NCBI RefSeq assembly: GCF_002088935.1
Contig: NZ_NCSS01000004.1
Span: 62,001-126,000 of the forward strand
DNA length: 64,000 bases
Reading direction: 5' to 3'
From: Henriciella litoralis
GTDB taxonomy: Bacteria > Pseudomonadota > Alphaproteobacteria > Caulobacterales > Hyphomonadaceae
Each line of letters starts with the position of its first letter. Position 1 is the first letter of the stretch. The notes beneath the pieces are model-generated. The model was not told where the DNA came from. It saw only the letters and a program-made list of their open reading frames with translations, and did no database searches. Positions 8,769 to 17,832 of the stretch are shown piece by piece. The translations under genes were made by a program, and so were the position numbers.

Positions 8769-9406
8769 TGCAACCCCAAACGATGCTGGCACAGCCCCCC
8801 GCCGGCCCCGCTTCAGACGCGCCAATCGTGTTGAATTGTTCAGACATGGCCGATCTCATTAAGGGCGCAATGCGCGACACGGCAGAGCTGTCCATCCTGT
8901 CCCGCGCAATGTCTCCGGACATGTGCCGCGCTTTCGCCGAGCTTGATCTGGGCAATTTCGCGGACATCCGACTGCGCGGGAGCGGCGCCCGGTTGCTTTC
9001 GAGCCTCTCTGGCAAAATTGAGCGGCTCGGATGGCCTCGCATCGCGGTTGAACAGATCCTCGACGACGTCAGCCAGGCCATCGCTGCCAGCGCAGACGGT
9101 CGTCCCGATTACATGCTTCGACTGGAACACGTCACTGATGATGCCTGCCGCAAATTCCACAAGGACCGCACCGATATCCGGCTGATCACCACCTATTGCG
9201 GGCGCGGCAGCCAATGGATGGATGCCGCAAGCCCGGATATCGACCCCCCGGTCCACGAACTCGCCCCCTTCCACATGGCCGCCTTCCAGGGCAAACGCCG
9301 CAACAAACCCCAGCGCATCCTGCATCGCTCCCCACCGCTTGGACCGCTCGACAAATCCCGCCTGCTCCTCGTCCTCGACATAGAACGGCCGGGTTGGGAG
9401 AATTGA
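8768..9406 (+). CDS. DUF1826 family protein
   Basis: A 212-residue cytoplasmic protein with the DUF1826 hallmarks: RLEHVTDDACRKFHKDRTDI, then RLITTYCGRGSQW and, near the end, LHRSPPLGPLDKSRLLLVLD. The conserved His and Cys residues in KFHKDR, TYCGRG and LHRSP suggest a metal site, but no activity is established for the family. DUF1826 genes are regularly found next to COG0523 GTPases in Zur regulons. Here the start overlaps the GTPase stop (TGATG), making it the last gene of the merC-zigA-DUF1826 operon. I infer a zinc-starvation role from context only. Confidence 0.82.
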   Translation: MQPQTMLAQPPAGPASDAPIVLNCSDMADLIKGAMRDTAELSILSRAMSPDMCRAFAELDLGNFADIRLRGSGARLLSSLSGKIERLGWPRIAVEQILDDVSQAIAASADGRPDYMLRLEHVTDDACRKFHKDRTDIRLITTYCGRGSQWMDAASPDIDPPVHELAPFHMAAFQGKRRNKPQRILHRSPPLGPLDKSRLLLVLDIERPGWEN

Positions 9407-9542
9407 AGACGCAGTGCTTTCGCCCTGCCGCGAAGTGGCACATAGAACGGCTAATCGCTGGTCCCCTAGTTGAAGGTTGACAACACAGCATTGACCTAGA
9501 ACTCATACCTAAGGCTGAATCTATTCGCTTGATTGGGGACAC

Positions 9543-12500
9543 ATGGCAGGCTCAACCATATCCAATATGGTCCGCGCCGGACTGGCCGATCGAGATAATG
9601 TATACCTTGCCTGCGCCATGTCCCTCGGGATCGATTTTGGCGCGTCCGCTGCGGCCTATGCCGGGCTGAAAGCGTCACAGCCTGCCCTAAAGTTTGCGCG
9701 GGGCTTGTTGGGCACGGACCGCTCTGACAGCAATCACCGCCTTTTTCAGATGGTGCATGAGGTCAAATGGCAAGCTCTGAAAGACCTGCTCACCGAAATA
9801 GACCGAGATAAATACAATAAATACAACACGAAGGAAGGCGTAATCGGTAAACTCTATGGCATCGCCTACGAGTTACAAAAGGCCGATATCAGTAAACACC
9901 TGGATCCACGTAACCTTGATGCGCCGTCGTCAAAGACTACGCTGCAGAAATGCTTGAGTTGGGCGCTGCGTGGGATTTCCGCGCAATCTCCGGAAATATC
10001 GACATTCTCTGATAGCGACCAGTTTCTCGTCCGTGGCCTGGACGAAATCCTGTCCCGCGAGGCCAGCAATAGCTCCGGATACAACGCTGCGACAGAAGCC
10101 GACGCTACGTCACACAACGTCCGTCTTTTGACCTCGCGCCTCGCCGCAGAAGCCCTGCTTGAGGAGCTTGGAAACCGTGCATTCGCCTCCAACGGTCTGA
10201 CGATCCGCGAAAAGGCGTCGAATGAACCCAGCGACGCACAACGCCGACCGCTATCCCACTTTCTGGAAAAGTTCGATGATCCGTCAACCGGCTGGCTTGC
10301 CACCTACAGATTCCGTATCAAGGAGCGCTTATGCGAGAAAGCGCATGAGGACGAGTACAAACGTATCATCCTGAATTTTTCTTCTGAGATCGGCCTCAAA
10401 ACCGATGAACTGATCACCCACACCACACTTATCCAGGGTCTGATTAAAGACCTCGACGAAAATTTCGATGAACGGCTTTGCGACATCGAACAAGCGTTGC
10501 GGGCGATCGACCAGCATTTCAGAAAAACTCAGCTACCGCTTGATCCGCAAGGCGCCGATACACACAGCCAGGATGGCGTGCGTTTTCTGAACTATGTTTA
10601 TCGGGAAAGAATGACCGAGTTCGTAGGCCGACAGACTGAGATGTCTGCCTTGAGAGAATTTCTCAATCATCCGTCACCTGTCCGCTGGTGGCAAATCGCC
10701 GGTGACGGCGGGCAGGGAAAGAGCCGCCTCGCGCTCGAACTCATAAGAGACGCCAATGACCGTGGCTGGCGAGCCGGTTTCTTGAGGTCAGACCAACTCG
10801 AAAAAGTCGATTGGTCAGCTCTGCAATTCCACCAGCCAACACTATGCGTCGTCGATTATGTTGCCTCACCGCAAAAAGCGCAGAACGTGGCAAAAGGTCT
10901 GGTCGAGCGCATACGCCAATTAGATAAAAAGACCGAAGACGAAAATTTCCGCCTGCTGCTCGTTGAGCGTTCGCCCTACGCCTCTCCCGATCACAACATG
11001 CCAGCGCTCTGGTTTTCCGCATTCTGCGAAACTGGCCATCGGCAAATCATAGAGAGCAGCAAGCACGGCGATTATCCAGTCCCGCTGGATAGCCTGACGC
11101 CCGAAGCCATGAAACAGATTGCCCGATCATGGCGCGAGAGCAATGACAGGCCAATTCCGGAAGCTGATCACCTCGATCAGATGCTCAGTAATATGAGCCG
11201 TCAGGGCGTGAGTGAGACCCGTCCGCGCGCCTGGCGACCGCTCATCGCCATGGTCCTGATCGACATCATCATGGACGGCACGGCAGGTCAGACGGCTTCG
11301 ATCGGCGAGGCTCTGGAATTTTTGCTCGAGGAAGAACAAAAGCGATCCTGGACGAAGATCATCGGGCGGAAAGGCCAGCCATCTGATGCGGCCGCACGAC
11401 AAGCGATACTGGCAACGATCCTCGGAGAGCTCGACATTGAAGACATCAACTCAGATGACGATTTTTACAAGCTGCGCGACGTAGAAACGCGCATTCAAGC
11501 CTGGGCCGTGCTAGGCTATGACATTGATGCGTCAGCCAGCAAACGCACAATGGATATCCCTCTGAAAGCCAGGGTGCCAGACCTGCTCGGTGAGTATCTG
11601 GTGGATTGGCTGCGTTTGCGCCGATCGGACTATGATCGTCTGATCAAGGATGCATGGACTATAAATCCGTCTGAGACTTACTCATTTCTTGTCCGGCTTG
11701 GCGAAGATCATAAAGACTTGGGCATCACAAAAACGTTTCAGCAACTGGCGTGCTTCAAACCCAACAGTTTGACTGCAGAAAACGCTCAAGATTTTGATTT
11801 GAATGCTGCTTCGTTCTTCGGATTCTCAGGGCTCGCTTCCAAACTTTTGGAATTCGGCCATTCTGTATCAGCGGAGAACTCAAACGGAGGATTTCCGCTC
11901 TTGTATGCAGCTCAGGAGGGCCATGCGGATATTGTCCGCGCGCTTCTCGAAAACGGGGCTAGCATCAATCAGCTTAACGAATTCAGTGGCACGTTCCCGC
12001 TGCTGCAAGCTGCGCAGAATGGCCATACCGACATCGTCTGCGAGCTTCTCGAAAACGGGGCTAGCGTCAATCAGCAGAATGAAGTCAGCGGCACATTCCC
12101 TCTGCTGATGGCCTCCCAAGAAGGCCACACTGACATCGTCCGTGCCCTCCTAGAAAAAAGAGCGAACGTCAATCAATTCGATGAAGTAGCTGGAACCTTT
12201 TCGGTGCTACAGGCCGCACAGAATGGCCATACCGACATCGTCCGTGACCTCCTCGACAAAGGCGCAGATGTGAATCAAGAAAATGAAATCAGTGGCACCT
12301 TTCCGCTGTTGCAGGCCGCAAAAAATGGCCACACTGACATCATTCGCGCTCTCCTAGAAAAGGGCGCTAACGTCAATCAAATGAATGTAAGCAGTGGTAA
12401 CTTTCCTCTTTTGATGGCCGCCCAGGAAGGCCACGCTGACATCGTTCGAGCCCTCCTCAAAGTGGGGGCTGACCTCAATCAGCAGGACGAGACCAGTGGC

Positions 12501-13280
12501 ACCTTCCCGCTACTGATGGCCGCACAGGAAGGTCATGCTCAAATCGTTAACATTCTCCTCGAAAAGGGTGCTGATGCCAATCAGATTGATAGGCTAGATG
12601 GCACATTCCCGCTTGTGATGGCCGCACAGAATGGCCACACTGAGATTGTCTGCGAGCTTCTCGAAAATGGGGCTAGCGTCAATCAGCAGAATGAAATCAG
12701 TGGCGCATTCCCGCTGCTGCAAGCCGCCCAAGAAGGCCATACTGAGATTGTCTGCGAGCTTCTCAAAAACGGGGCTAGCGTCAATCAACAGAATAAAATC
12801 AGTGGTACATTCCCGCTGCTGCAGGCCGCACAGACTGGCCATACCGAGGTCGTCTGCGGGCTTCTCGAAAACGGGGCTAGCGTCAATCAACAGAATAAAA
12901 TCAGTGGCACCTTTCCGCTGCTGCAGGCCGCACAGCATGGCTGTGCCGACATCGTTCGAGCCCTCGTCGAAGCGGGTGCTGACGTCAATCAACGAAATGA
13001 GACCAGTGGCATGTTCCCGCTCCTGGTCGCAGCGGGGAACGGTCACACCGAAGTCATTGCGCGTCTGATCGAAAACAAGGTTGAACTGGACCAAATTTGG
13101 TCGCGGAGTGGTACAAATAGTCTCGAGCTCTGTCTGAATATGTTCGCCTCAAAAGAAGCAAATAGCCGGCAACGCCATTCCGGATGGCGAGGCGCGAAAG
13201 CGCTTCTTGAAGCTGGCGCCACCCTGCAGGATGGAACGACACCTGACCTGCCGGACGAACCAGAGTGCATCGAAACGTAA
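9543..13280 (+). CDS. Large STAND-type P-loop NTPase with C-terminal ankyrin-repeat array
   Basis: A 1245-residue protein in three parts. Residues 1 to ~355 are mostly helical with coiled-coil-like stretches and match nothing I recognise; this would be the effector or adaptor end. Next is a STAND-like ATPase: MTEFVGRQTEMSALREFL, the Walker A GDGGQGKS at residues 387-394, a Walker B-like CVVDYVAS with Asp438, and a helical arm. Residues 784-1191 are twelve 34-residue ankyrin repeats of the form FPLLQAAQNGHTDIV...ELLENGASVNQ, with a degenerate repeat on either side. STAND proteins with repeat arrays are signalling switches, and many bacterial ones (Avs, bNACHT) are antiphage sensors. The gene stands alone between the zinc operon and uvrB and looks acquired. 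A defence role is inference. Confidence 0.8.
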   Translation: MAGSTISNMVRAGLADRDNVYLACAMSLGIDFGASAAAYAGLKASQPALKFARGLLGTDRSDSNHRLFQMVHEVKWQALKDLLTEIDRDKYNKYNTKEGVIGKLYGIAYELQKADISKHLDPRNLDAPSSKTTLQKCLSWALRGISAQSPEISTFSDSDQFLVRGLDEILSREASNSSGYNAATEADATSHNVRLLTSRLAAEALLEELGNRAFASNGLTIREKASNEPSDAQRRPLSHFLEKFDDPSTGWLATYRFRIKERLCEKAHEDEYKRIILNFSSEIGLKTDELITHTTLIQGLIKDLDENFDERLCDIEQALRAIDQHFRKTQLPLDPQGADTHSQDGVRFLNYVYRERMTEFVGRQTEMSALREFLNHPSPVRWWQIAGDGGQGKSRLALELIRDANDRGWRAGFLRSDQLEKVDWSALQFHQPTLCVVDYVASPQKAQNVAKGLVERIRQLDKKTEDENFRLLLVERSPYASPDHNMPALWFSAFCETGHRQIIESSKHGDYPVPLDSLTPEAMKQIARSWRESNDRPIPEADHLDQMLSNMSRQGVSETRPRAWRPLIAMVLIDIIMDGTAGQTASIGEALEFLLEEEQKRSWTKIIGRKGQPSDAAARQAILATILGELDIEDINSDDDFYKLRDVETRIQAWAVLGYDIDASASKRTMDIPLKARVPDLLGEYLVDWLRLRRSDYDRLIKDAWTINPSETYSFLVRLGEDHKDLGITKTFQQLACFKPNSLTAENAQDFDLNAASFFGFSGLASKLLEFGHSVSAENSNGGFPLLYAAQEGHADIVRALLENGASINQLNEFSGTFPLLQAAQNGHTDIVCELLENGASVNQQNEVSGTFPLLMASQEGHTDIVRALLEKRANVNQFDEVAGTFSVLQAAQNGHTDIVRDLLDKGADVNQENEISGTFPLLQAAKNGHTDIIRALLEKGANVNQMNVSSGNFPLLMAAQEGHADIVRALLKVGADLNQQDETSGTFPLLMAAQEGHAQIVNILLEKGADANQIDRLDGTFPLVMAAQNGHTEIVCELLENGASVNQQNEISGAFPLLQAAQEGHTEIVCELLKNGASVNQQNKISGTFPLLQAAQTGHTEVVCGLLENGASVNQQNKISGTFPLLQAAQHGCADIVRALVEAGADVNQRNETSGMFPLLVAAGNGHTEVIARLIENKVELDQIWSRSGTNSLELCLNMFASKEANSRQRHSGWRGAKALLEAGATLQDGTTPDLPDEPECIET
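11892..13115 (+). repeat. Twelve in-frame 102-bp ankyrin-coding tandem repeats
   Basis: Beginning at the Phe codon at 11892 (residue 784), the coding sequence repeats exactly every 102 bases (34 codons) twelve times. Each unit opens with TTC-CCG-CT style codons for FPLL and ends in SGT/SGN. Several units share long runs at the DNA level. The run CTTCTCGAAAACGGGGCTAG occurs in the units at roughly 11943, 12044 and 12860, with one-base variants near 12656 and 12757. This similarity at silent positions means recent duplication or gene conversion, not just protein-level conservation. Canonical ankyrin units are 33 residues, so these have one extra. Confidence 0.9.
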
Positions 13281-13354
13281 CACACCACTCCTGACACACC
13301 CCTGTCAGCAGCGCCCCCTTTACCTTCCCCCCTGTCCGCCCCATCTTCGCGTTC

Positions 13355-15562
13355 ATGGCTCGTTCCCCTTCTTCAGGCGTCCAGGATGCTGGCGCGACGT
13401 TCAACTGGTCCGGCGCTGCGCGTGACGCGGCCGGCGGCCTCCCGTCCGACAACTGGACGCCCCACCGGCCCGACCGCCAGTGGGAGAAGATCGAGGGCGG
13501 CAAGCGCTTTCGCGTCGCCTCCGACTATGAGCCGGCCGGTGACCAGCGCACCGCCATCCCCGAACTCGTCGAGGGCATCCAGAACGGCGAGCGCGACCAG
13601 GTCCTCCTCGGCGCGACCGGTACCGGCAAGACCTTCACCATGGCGAAAGTCATCGAGGCGGTGCAGCGCCCGGCCCTCATCCTCGCGCCCAACAAGACGC
13701 TCGCGGCCCAGCTCTATGGCGAGATGAAATCCTTCTTCCCGGACAATGCGGTGGAGTATTTCGTCTCCTATTACGACTACTATCAGCCCGAAGCCTACGT
13801 CCCGCGCGCCGATCTCTATATCGAGAAGGAAAGCTCCATCAACGAGGCGATCGACCGGATGCGCCACTCGGCCACCCGCGCCATTCTCGAGCGCGATGAC
13901 GTGATCATCGTCGCCTCGGTCTCCTGCATCTACGGCATCGGCTCGGTCGAGACCTATAGCTCGATGACCTTCAAGCTCGAAGAGGGCCAGCAGATCGACC
14001 CCCGCCAGGTCGCCGAAAAGCTCGTCGCGCTGCAATACACCCGTAACGACACCGCCTTCCAGCGCGGCAGCTTCCGCCTCAAGGGCGACGTGCTCGACAT
14101 CTTCCCGGCGCACTATGACGACTGCGCATGGAAGCTCAGCTTTTTCGGCGACGAGCTTGAATCCATTGTCGAATTTGATCCCCTCACCGGCAAGAAGATC
14201 CAGGATTTGCCGGCCATCAAGCTCTACGCCAACAGCCACTACGTCACCCCCCGCCCGACGCTCAATGGCGCCATTGGCGGCATCAAGAAAGAGCTGAAGG
14301 AAACGCTCGCCCATTTCGAGAAACACGGCAAGCTGCTCGAGGCCCAGCGCATCGAACAGCGCACCACCTATGACCTCGAAATGATGGCCGCGACCGGCTC
14401 CTGCAACGGCATCGAGAACTATTCGCGCTACCTCACCGGCCGCCTCCCGGGCGAGCCGCCGCCAACCATGTTCGAATACCTGCCGGAAAACGCCCTCGTC
14501 TTCGTCGATGAGAGCCACCAGACCGTTCCGCAGATCGGCGCGATGTTCAAGGGCGACTTCAACCGCAAGTCCACCCTCGCCGAATACGGCTTCCGCCTGC
14601 CGTCATGCATCGACAACCGCCCGCTCAAATTCCCCGAATGGGAGGCGATGCGGCCCCAGACGGTCCACGTCTCCGCCACCCCCGGCAAATGGGAGATGGA
14701 GCAGACCGGCGGCGTCTTCACCGAACAGGTCATCCGCCCCACCGGCCTCATCGACCCACCGGTCGAGGTCCGTCCCGTCACCGGCACCGAGGCCAACAAC
14801 CATATCAACCAGGTCGACGATCTCCTCGCCGAGGTGAAGGACACCGCCAAGCGCGGCTTCCGCTCCCTCGTCACCACGCTGACCAAGAAGATGGCCGAGG
14901 ACCTCACCGAATACCTGCACGAGCAGGGCGTGCGCGTGCGCTACATGCATTCGGACATCGACACGGTCGAGCGCATCGAGATCATCCGCGATCTGCGCCT
15001 TGGCGAGTTCGACGTCCTCGTCGGCATCAACCTCCTGCGCGAGGGCCTCGATATCCCCGAATGTGCCTTTGTCGGCATTCTCGATGCGGACAAGGAGGGG
15101 TTCCTCCGCTCCGAAACCTCCCTCGTGCAGACCATCGGCCGCGCCGCGCGTAACTCCGAAGCCCGCGTCGTCCTCTATGCTGACCGGATCACCGGCTCGA
15201 TGGAACGCGCCATGGAAGAGACCCAGCGCCGCCGCGAGAAACAGATCGCCCACAATGAAGAGCACGGCATCACGCCGACCACCATTGTGCGCGCCGTCGC
15301 CGACATCCTGGCCGACCTCGGCGAGAAACCCGGCGGCAAGTCGCAACAGCTCAAGGGCGGTAAATCAAGACGCCTGCCCGCCCGCGGCGTCGCCGAAGAC
15401 ACCGCCGCCAAACTCGAACCCGGCTCAGGTCACAACCTCAAAGCCGTCATCGCCAGCGTCGAGAAACAGATGCGCGAAGCGGCGGCGAATCTGGAGTTTG
15501 AAGAAGCGGCGAGGCTTCGGGATGAGTTGAAGAAGTTGAGGGAGGAAGAGCTGGGGCTCTAA
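13355..15562 (+). CDS. uvrB: Excinuclease ABC subunit B
   Basis: UvrB is the damage-verifying helicase-like subunit of nucleotide excision repair, loaded by UvrA and joined by UvrC. The 735-residue product has Walker A GATGTGKT at residues 86-93, the [12 protein letters not shown] beta-hairpin that clamps damaged DNA (about 140-150), and the helicase motifs ([22 protein letters not shown]). A C-terminal UVR domain ends the protein ([20 protein letters not shown]). It carries ~45 extra N-terminal residues compared with E. coli UvrB, a common feature in alphaproteobacteria. The gene sits alone, between the STAND-ankyrin gene and the AT-rich DUF4062 gene. Its high GC and strongly biased codons contrast with both neighbours. 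Confidence 0.97.
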   Translation: MARSPSSGVQDAGATFNWSGAARDAAGGLPSDNWTPHRPDRQWEKIEGGKRFRVASDYEPAGDQRTAIPELVEGIQNGERDQVLLGATGTGKTFTMAKVIEAVQRPALILAPNKTLAAQLYGEMKSFFPDNAVEYFVSYYDYYQPEAYVPRADLYIEKESSINEAIDRMRHSATRAILERDDVIIVASVSCIYGIGSVETYSSMTFKLEEGQQIDPRQVAEKLVALQYTRNDTAFQRGSFRLKGDVLDIFPAHYDDCAWKLSFFGDELESIVEFDPLTGKKIQDLPAIKLYANSHYVTPRPTLNGAIGGIKKELKETLAHFEKHGKLLEAQRIEQRTTYDLEMMAATGSCNGIENYSRYLTGRLPGEPPPTMFEYLPENALVFVDESHQTVPQIGAMFKGDFNRKSTLAEYGFRLPSCIDNRPLKFPEWEAMRPQTVHVSATPGKWEMEQTGGVFTEQVIRPTGLIDPPVEVRPVTGTEANNHINQVDDLLAEVKDTAKRGFRSLVTTLTKKMAEDLTEYLHEQGVRVRYMHSDIDTVERIEIIRDLRLGEFDVLVGINLLREGLDIPECAFVGILDADKEGFLRSETSLVQTIGRAARNSEARVVLYADRITGSMERAMEETQRRREKQIAHNEEHGITPTTIVRAVADILADLGEKPGGKSQQLKGGKSRRLPARGVAEDTAAKLEPGSGHNLKAVIASVEKQMREAAANLEFEEAARLRDELKKLREEELGL

Positions 15563-15581
15563 TCCAGACCGGACCTCTCAG

Positions 15582-15688
15582 CCCGTCATCCCGGAATTTG
15601 CAACGCAAATATCCGGGACCCAGCCGAACCGCTCGCAACCTTCGAACACTGGGTCCCGGCTCTCCCTCCGGTCGGCCTGGATGACGAA
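15582..15688. repeat. Palindromic intergenic repeat after uvrB
   Basis: Outer arms GTCATCCCGG and CCTGGATGAC, and inner arms CCGGGACCCAG and CTGGGTCCCGG, form a nested inverted repeat of about 105 bases immediately after the uvrB stop. Elements with these arms (GTCATCCCGG...GGGTCCCGG) are a widespread intergenic repeat type in alphaproteobacterial genomes. It could also act as a transcription terminator or mRNA stabiliser for uvrB. No second copy was found in this window. Confidence 0.7.
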
Positions 15689-15903
15689 TGCTCATGTCGA
15701 AACGCCAAGCACCTGCGTGAGCCGACTTGGTACGTTGTCTGCTTTGAAGCGGTATAAAGAAATTTGCTACAAAAACATTTTTGAGTTTAGATCTGCAAGC
15801 ACCGAGAAAACAACTTATTATTGATTAGTCTCTACTCGAGGTTCCAATCGTTTTTAGTTGAAAGCGCCACGTACCCCATCTAACGTTGTAATGAACAAAA
15901 GAT

Positions 15904-15912
15904 GGGGGGGGG
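15904..15912 (+). repeat. G9 homopolymer tract directly before a start codon
   Basis: Nine consecutive G residues end five bases before the ATG at 15918. If translation starts at 15918, the tract acts as an over-long Shine-Dalgarno whose length sets strength and spacing. If translation starts at the in-frame ATG at 15891, the tract lies inside the coding frame and any slip would shift the frame. Such tracts are classic slipped-strand contingency sites. Confidence 0.75.
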
Positions 15913-15917
15913 CGCAT

Positions 15918-17405
15918 ATGCGATTTCATGACTTTGATTACAGAGACTTACCGAGAAAAAAATTTTCGGTCTTCGTAAGCTCGACAATACCAGATTTAGT
16001 GGACGAGAGAAGAAGTGCTTACGAGATAATATCTCGAACACAGAACATCCCAATAGGGATGGAAATTTTCCATGCGACACATTTGAAGAACGGCGAATAT
16101 TTAAGAGAAAAGGTGCGAGAAGCTGATATATTTGTATTGATACTAGGAAGGAGAAGCGGCGGAACAGCGTCTTCAGGCGAAAGCTACACGGAGTTGGAGT
16201 ATGAAGAAGCTAAAAAATCCGAGAAACCAATTCTGGCGTTTCTAATCGATGGAGATAGTTTCAAGTATTCTGAACCAACCGAGAGATTGGAAAATTTTCG
16301 AGAAAAAGTCATCGAAGATGATTGGTCCCACGTACAGTACGACCCCGACAAAAAGGACGACTTCAACATAAAATTTCAGCATTCGCTTTATTCCGAAACT
16401 AGTCGTCTTATCCGAGAAGCCTACCCTGGATGGGTTCGCTCAGAACCTTACGACCTAGCAAGAAGCCTTAAAACGTTACCCCATCAAATAAGTAACAGTC
16501 CAATCTTTGATGATCTTATTCAGGCGTTGTCTAAATTGGAGCTATTGGCTGAAAGAACTAATCGAGATGTTGATGAGAAGTTCGCCATATCAGAATTTTT
16601 CTGGGACAAATATGAAACTGAACTTTTATTAAATTCAGATTGGAAAGTATTCTTTGAAGCTGGAAGCACGATCGATTTCATCTTAAAAAAATTAGTAAAC
16701 ATTTTGGACAAAAAATCTCAGTTTCAGAGACCAGTAGGTCGTTTACAAATTTTTATAAACAGCGTCATTTCAAAATTGATTTTGGACCTCCGAGAAAAGA
16801 CAATTCCAAGTATAAAGTCTTATAGTTACTTCCCAGACCCACCTATTCGTGAACGATATGGAAAAACCATCGGCCCTTTAAGCAACGTTGGTGACGTTCC
16901 AGCCGTGCAATATAGAAAAACAGGGATACAAGATGCATCAAAGAAAAGTCAGCAACGGCTTTTGACGGAACTTCGCAAAAAGTTGAATTCCGATAAATCT
17001 ATGTGTCTCATTTCGTTCACTGGGATGTTCGAGAACCATGGCTATGCTCCTTTTGTTCGAAGCTACAAAAATGTGCTTTTTAAAAGGTCGCTTTTTGAAC
17101 ACCCTTCCGCCAAAGTAGTATTTGCTGATGGTGCGAAATGGTCCAATCCAACCCGCAACTTGGATGGCATTTACATGATTTTCTCCGAAGCGGAGTGGAG
17201 AAACCTACTTGCGGATCATCCGATTTGTTTCATCGTAACCACGTACCGCACACCGCGGAGGGCCGATTTGATAGAATTTTTCGTCGACGGAAAAAAATTT
17301 CAACTATTTGAAGAGGTTAAGGGCAACCTCCACCTTCTGCATTTTTCGAACCAAAAGTTTAGAGAGAAAGTTGGAGTCGATTTTAAAGGTTACAATTTGG
17401 ACTGA
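15918..17405 (+). CDS. DUF4062-domain protein, AT-rich, horizontally acquired
   Basis: A 495-residue protein if started at ATG 15918; an in-frame ATG at 15891 would add nine residues. Residues ~10-120 match DUF4062: KKFSVFVSSTIPDLVDERRS, then IPIGMEIFHA, READIFVLILGRRSG and SYTELEYEEAKKSEKPILAF. This TIR/SLOG-like fold is often the N-terminal module of bacterial STAND/NACHT defence and conflict proteins. The remaining ~370 residues are helical, then a mixed domain (SMCLISFTGMF, AKVVFADGAKW, CFIVTTYRTPRR), which I do not recognise. No Walker A motif is visible, so it lacks its own NTPase. Base composition and codon use (AAA, TTT, ATA) are utterly unlike those of the flanking genes, a clear sign of transfer. 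Confidence 0.8.
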   Translation: MRFHDFDYRDLPRKKFSVFVSSTIPDLVDERRSAYEIISRTQNIPIGMEIFHATHLKNGEYLREKVREADIFVLILGRRSGGTASSGESYTELEYEEAKKSEKPILAFLIDGDSFKYSEPTERLENFREKVIEDDWSHVQYDPDKKDDFNIKFQHSLYSETSRLIREAYPGWVRSEPYDLARSLKTLPHQISNSPIFDDLIQALSKLELLAERTNRDVDEKFAISEFFWDKYETELLLNSDWKVFFEAGSTIDFILKKLVNILDKKSQFQRPVGRLQIFINSVISKLILDLREKTIPSIKSYSYFPDPPIRERYGKTIGPLSNVGDVPAVQYRKTGIQDASKKSQQRLLTELRKKLNSDKSMCLISFTGMFENHGYAPFVRSYKNVLFKRSLFEHPSAKVVFADGAKWSNPTRNLDGIYMIFSEAEWRNLLADHPICFIVTTYRTPRRADLIEFFVDGKKFQLFEEVKGNLHLLHFSNQKFREKVGVDFKGYNLD

Positions 17406-17517
17406 ATGTCCACTTAATATTCTGTCAAGACTCCTACCCACACCAATCCACCTTGCCGCCTGCCTCGACCGGCTTTGACAGCCCGTCCTTTGAGAGCAGC
17501 CAGCCGATACTTCGTAG

Positions 17518-17588
17518 CCGGTCGCGCAAGCGACAGATCGATCCGGTGGATCGATCTGAGGCGAAGAAGGCCACGGCAGTGGCCGCCG
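17518..17588. repeat. REP-like palindromic element, copy 1
   Basis: Begins CCGGTCGCGCAAGCGACAGA, continues with the palindrome ATCGATCC-GGTGGATCGAT, and ends in GGCGAAGAAGGCCACGGCAG. Two related copies follow at 17763 and 17833, sharing the order TCGC-palindrome, GATCC-palindrome, then GAAGAAGGCCA(T/C)GGCA. Confidence 0.75.
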
Positions 17589-17762
17589 CGCGGATAGACA
17601 TGGGCGCGGGTGCGGCCATAGCGGTCATTGCCCTCTGGCAAAAAGGTGAACCTGTCCCCGGCGGCAAAGAGCGCGCGCGCCCGCGCTTCGACCTTCCGGC
17701 CGAGCTCATCCTCCTGCGCGCAGGCCGCCGCCTCGCCGGTTTCGGGGCTGTCCCCTTCGGAG

Positions 17763-17828
17763 CCGGTCGCGCAAGCGACTAATCGATCCAGTGGATCGAT
17801 TAGAGGCGAAGAAGGCCATGGCAAGTTC
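17763..17828. repeat. REP-like palindromic element, copy 2
   Basis: Same layout as the copy at 17518: CCGGTCGCGCAAGCGACTAA, then the palindrome AATCGATCC-AGTGGATCGATT, then GGCGAAGAAGGCCATGGCAA. The palindrome arms carry compensating changes relative to copy 1, so the hairpin rather than the primary sequence is conserved. Confidence 0.75.
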
Positions 17829-17832
17829 GCAA

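Larger units (their letters stand above)
15563..15917. other. Gap after uvrB: repeat element, then AT-rich leader
   Basis: About 120 bases next to uvrB carry the inverted repeat described separately. From about 15740 the base composition drops sharply into AT-rich sequence that continues through the next gene, marking the left border of an acquired segment. No tRNA gene or obvious direct-repeat attachment site was seen at the border. AT-rich stretches here (such as AAGAAATTTGCTACAAAAAC) could hold the promoter of the DUF4062 gene, but no confident -35/-10 pair was assigned. Confidence 0.5.

Noticed and set aside
11892..13115. Regular DNA repeats that might suggest a CRISPR array
   Set aside because: The period is 102 bases, in frame, and codes for ankyrin repeats; there are no short constant repeats with unique spacers and no cas genes.
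13373..14518. 381-residue open frame antisense to uvrB
   Set aside because: It exists because of the strong third-position GC bias of uvrB; its protein is Gly/Ala/Val/Asp-rich low-complexity sequence with no family resemblance.
15563..15917. Possible tRNA or attachment site at the left border of the AT-rich island
   Set aside because: No cloverleaf sequence or flanking direct repeats were found on reading; the palindromic repeat there is a common intergenic element.
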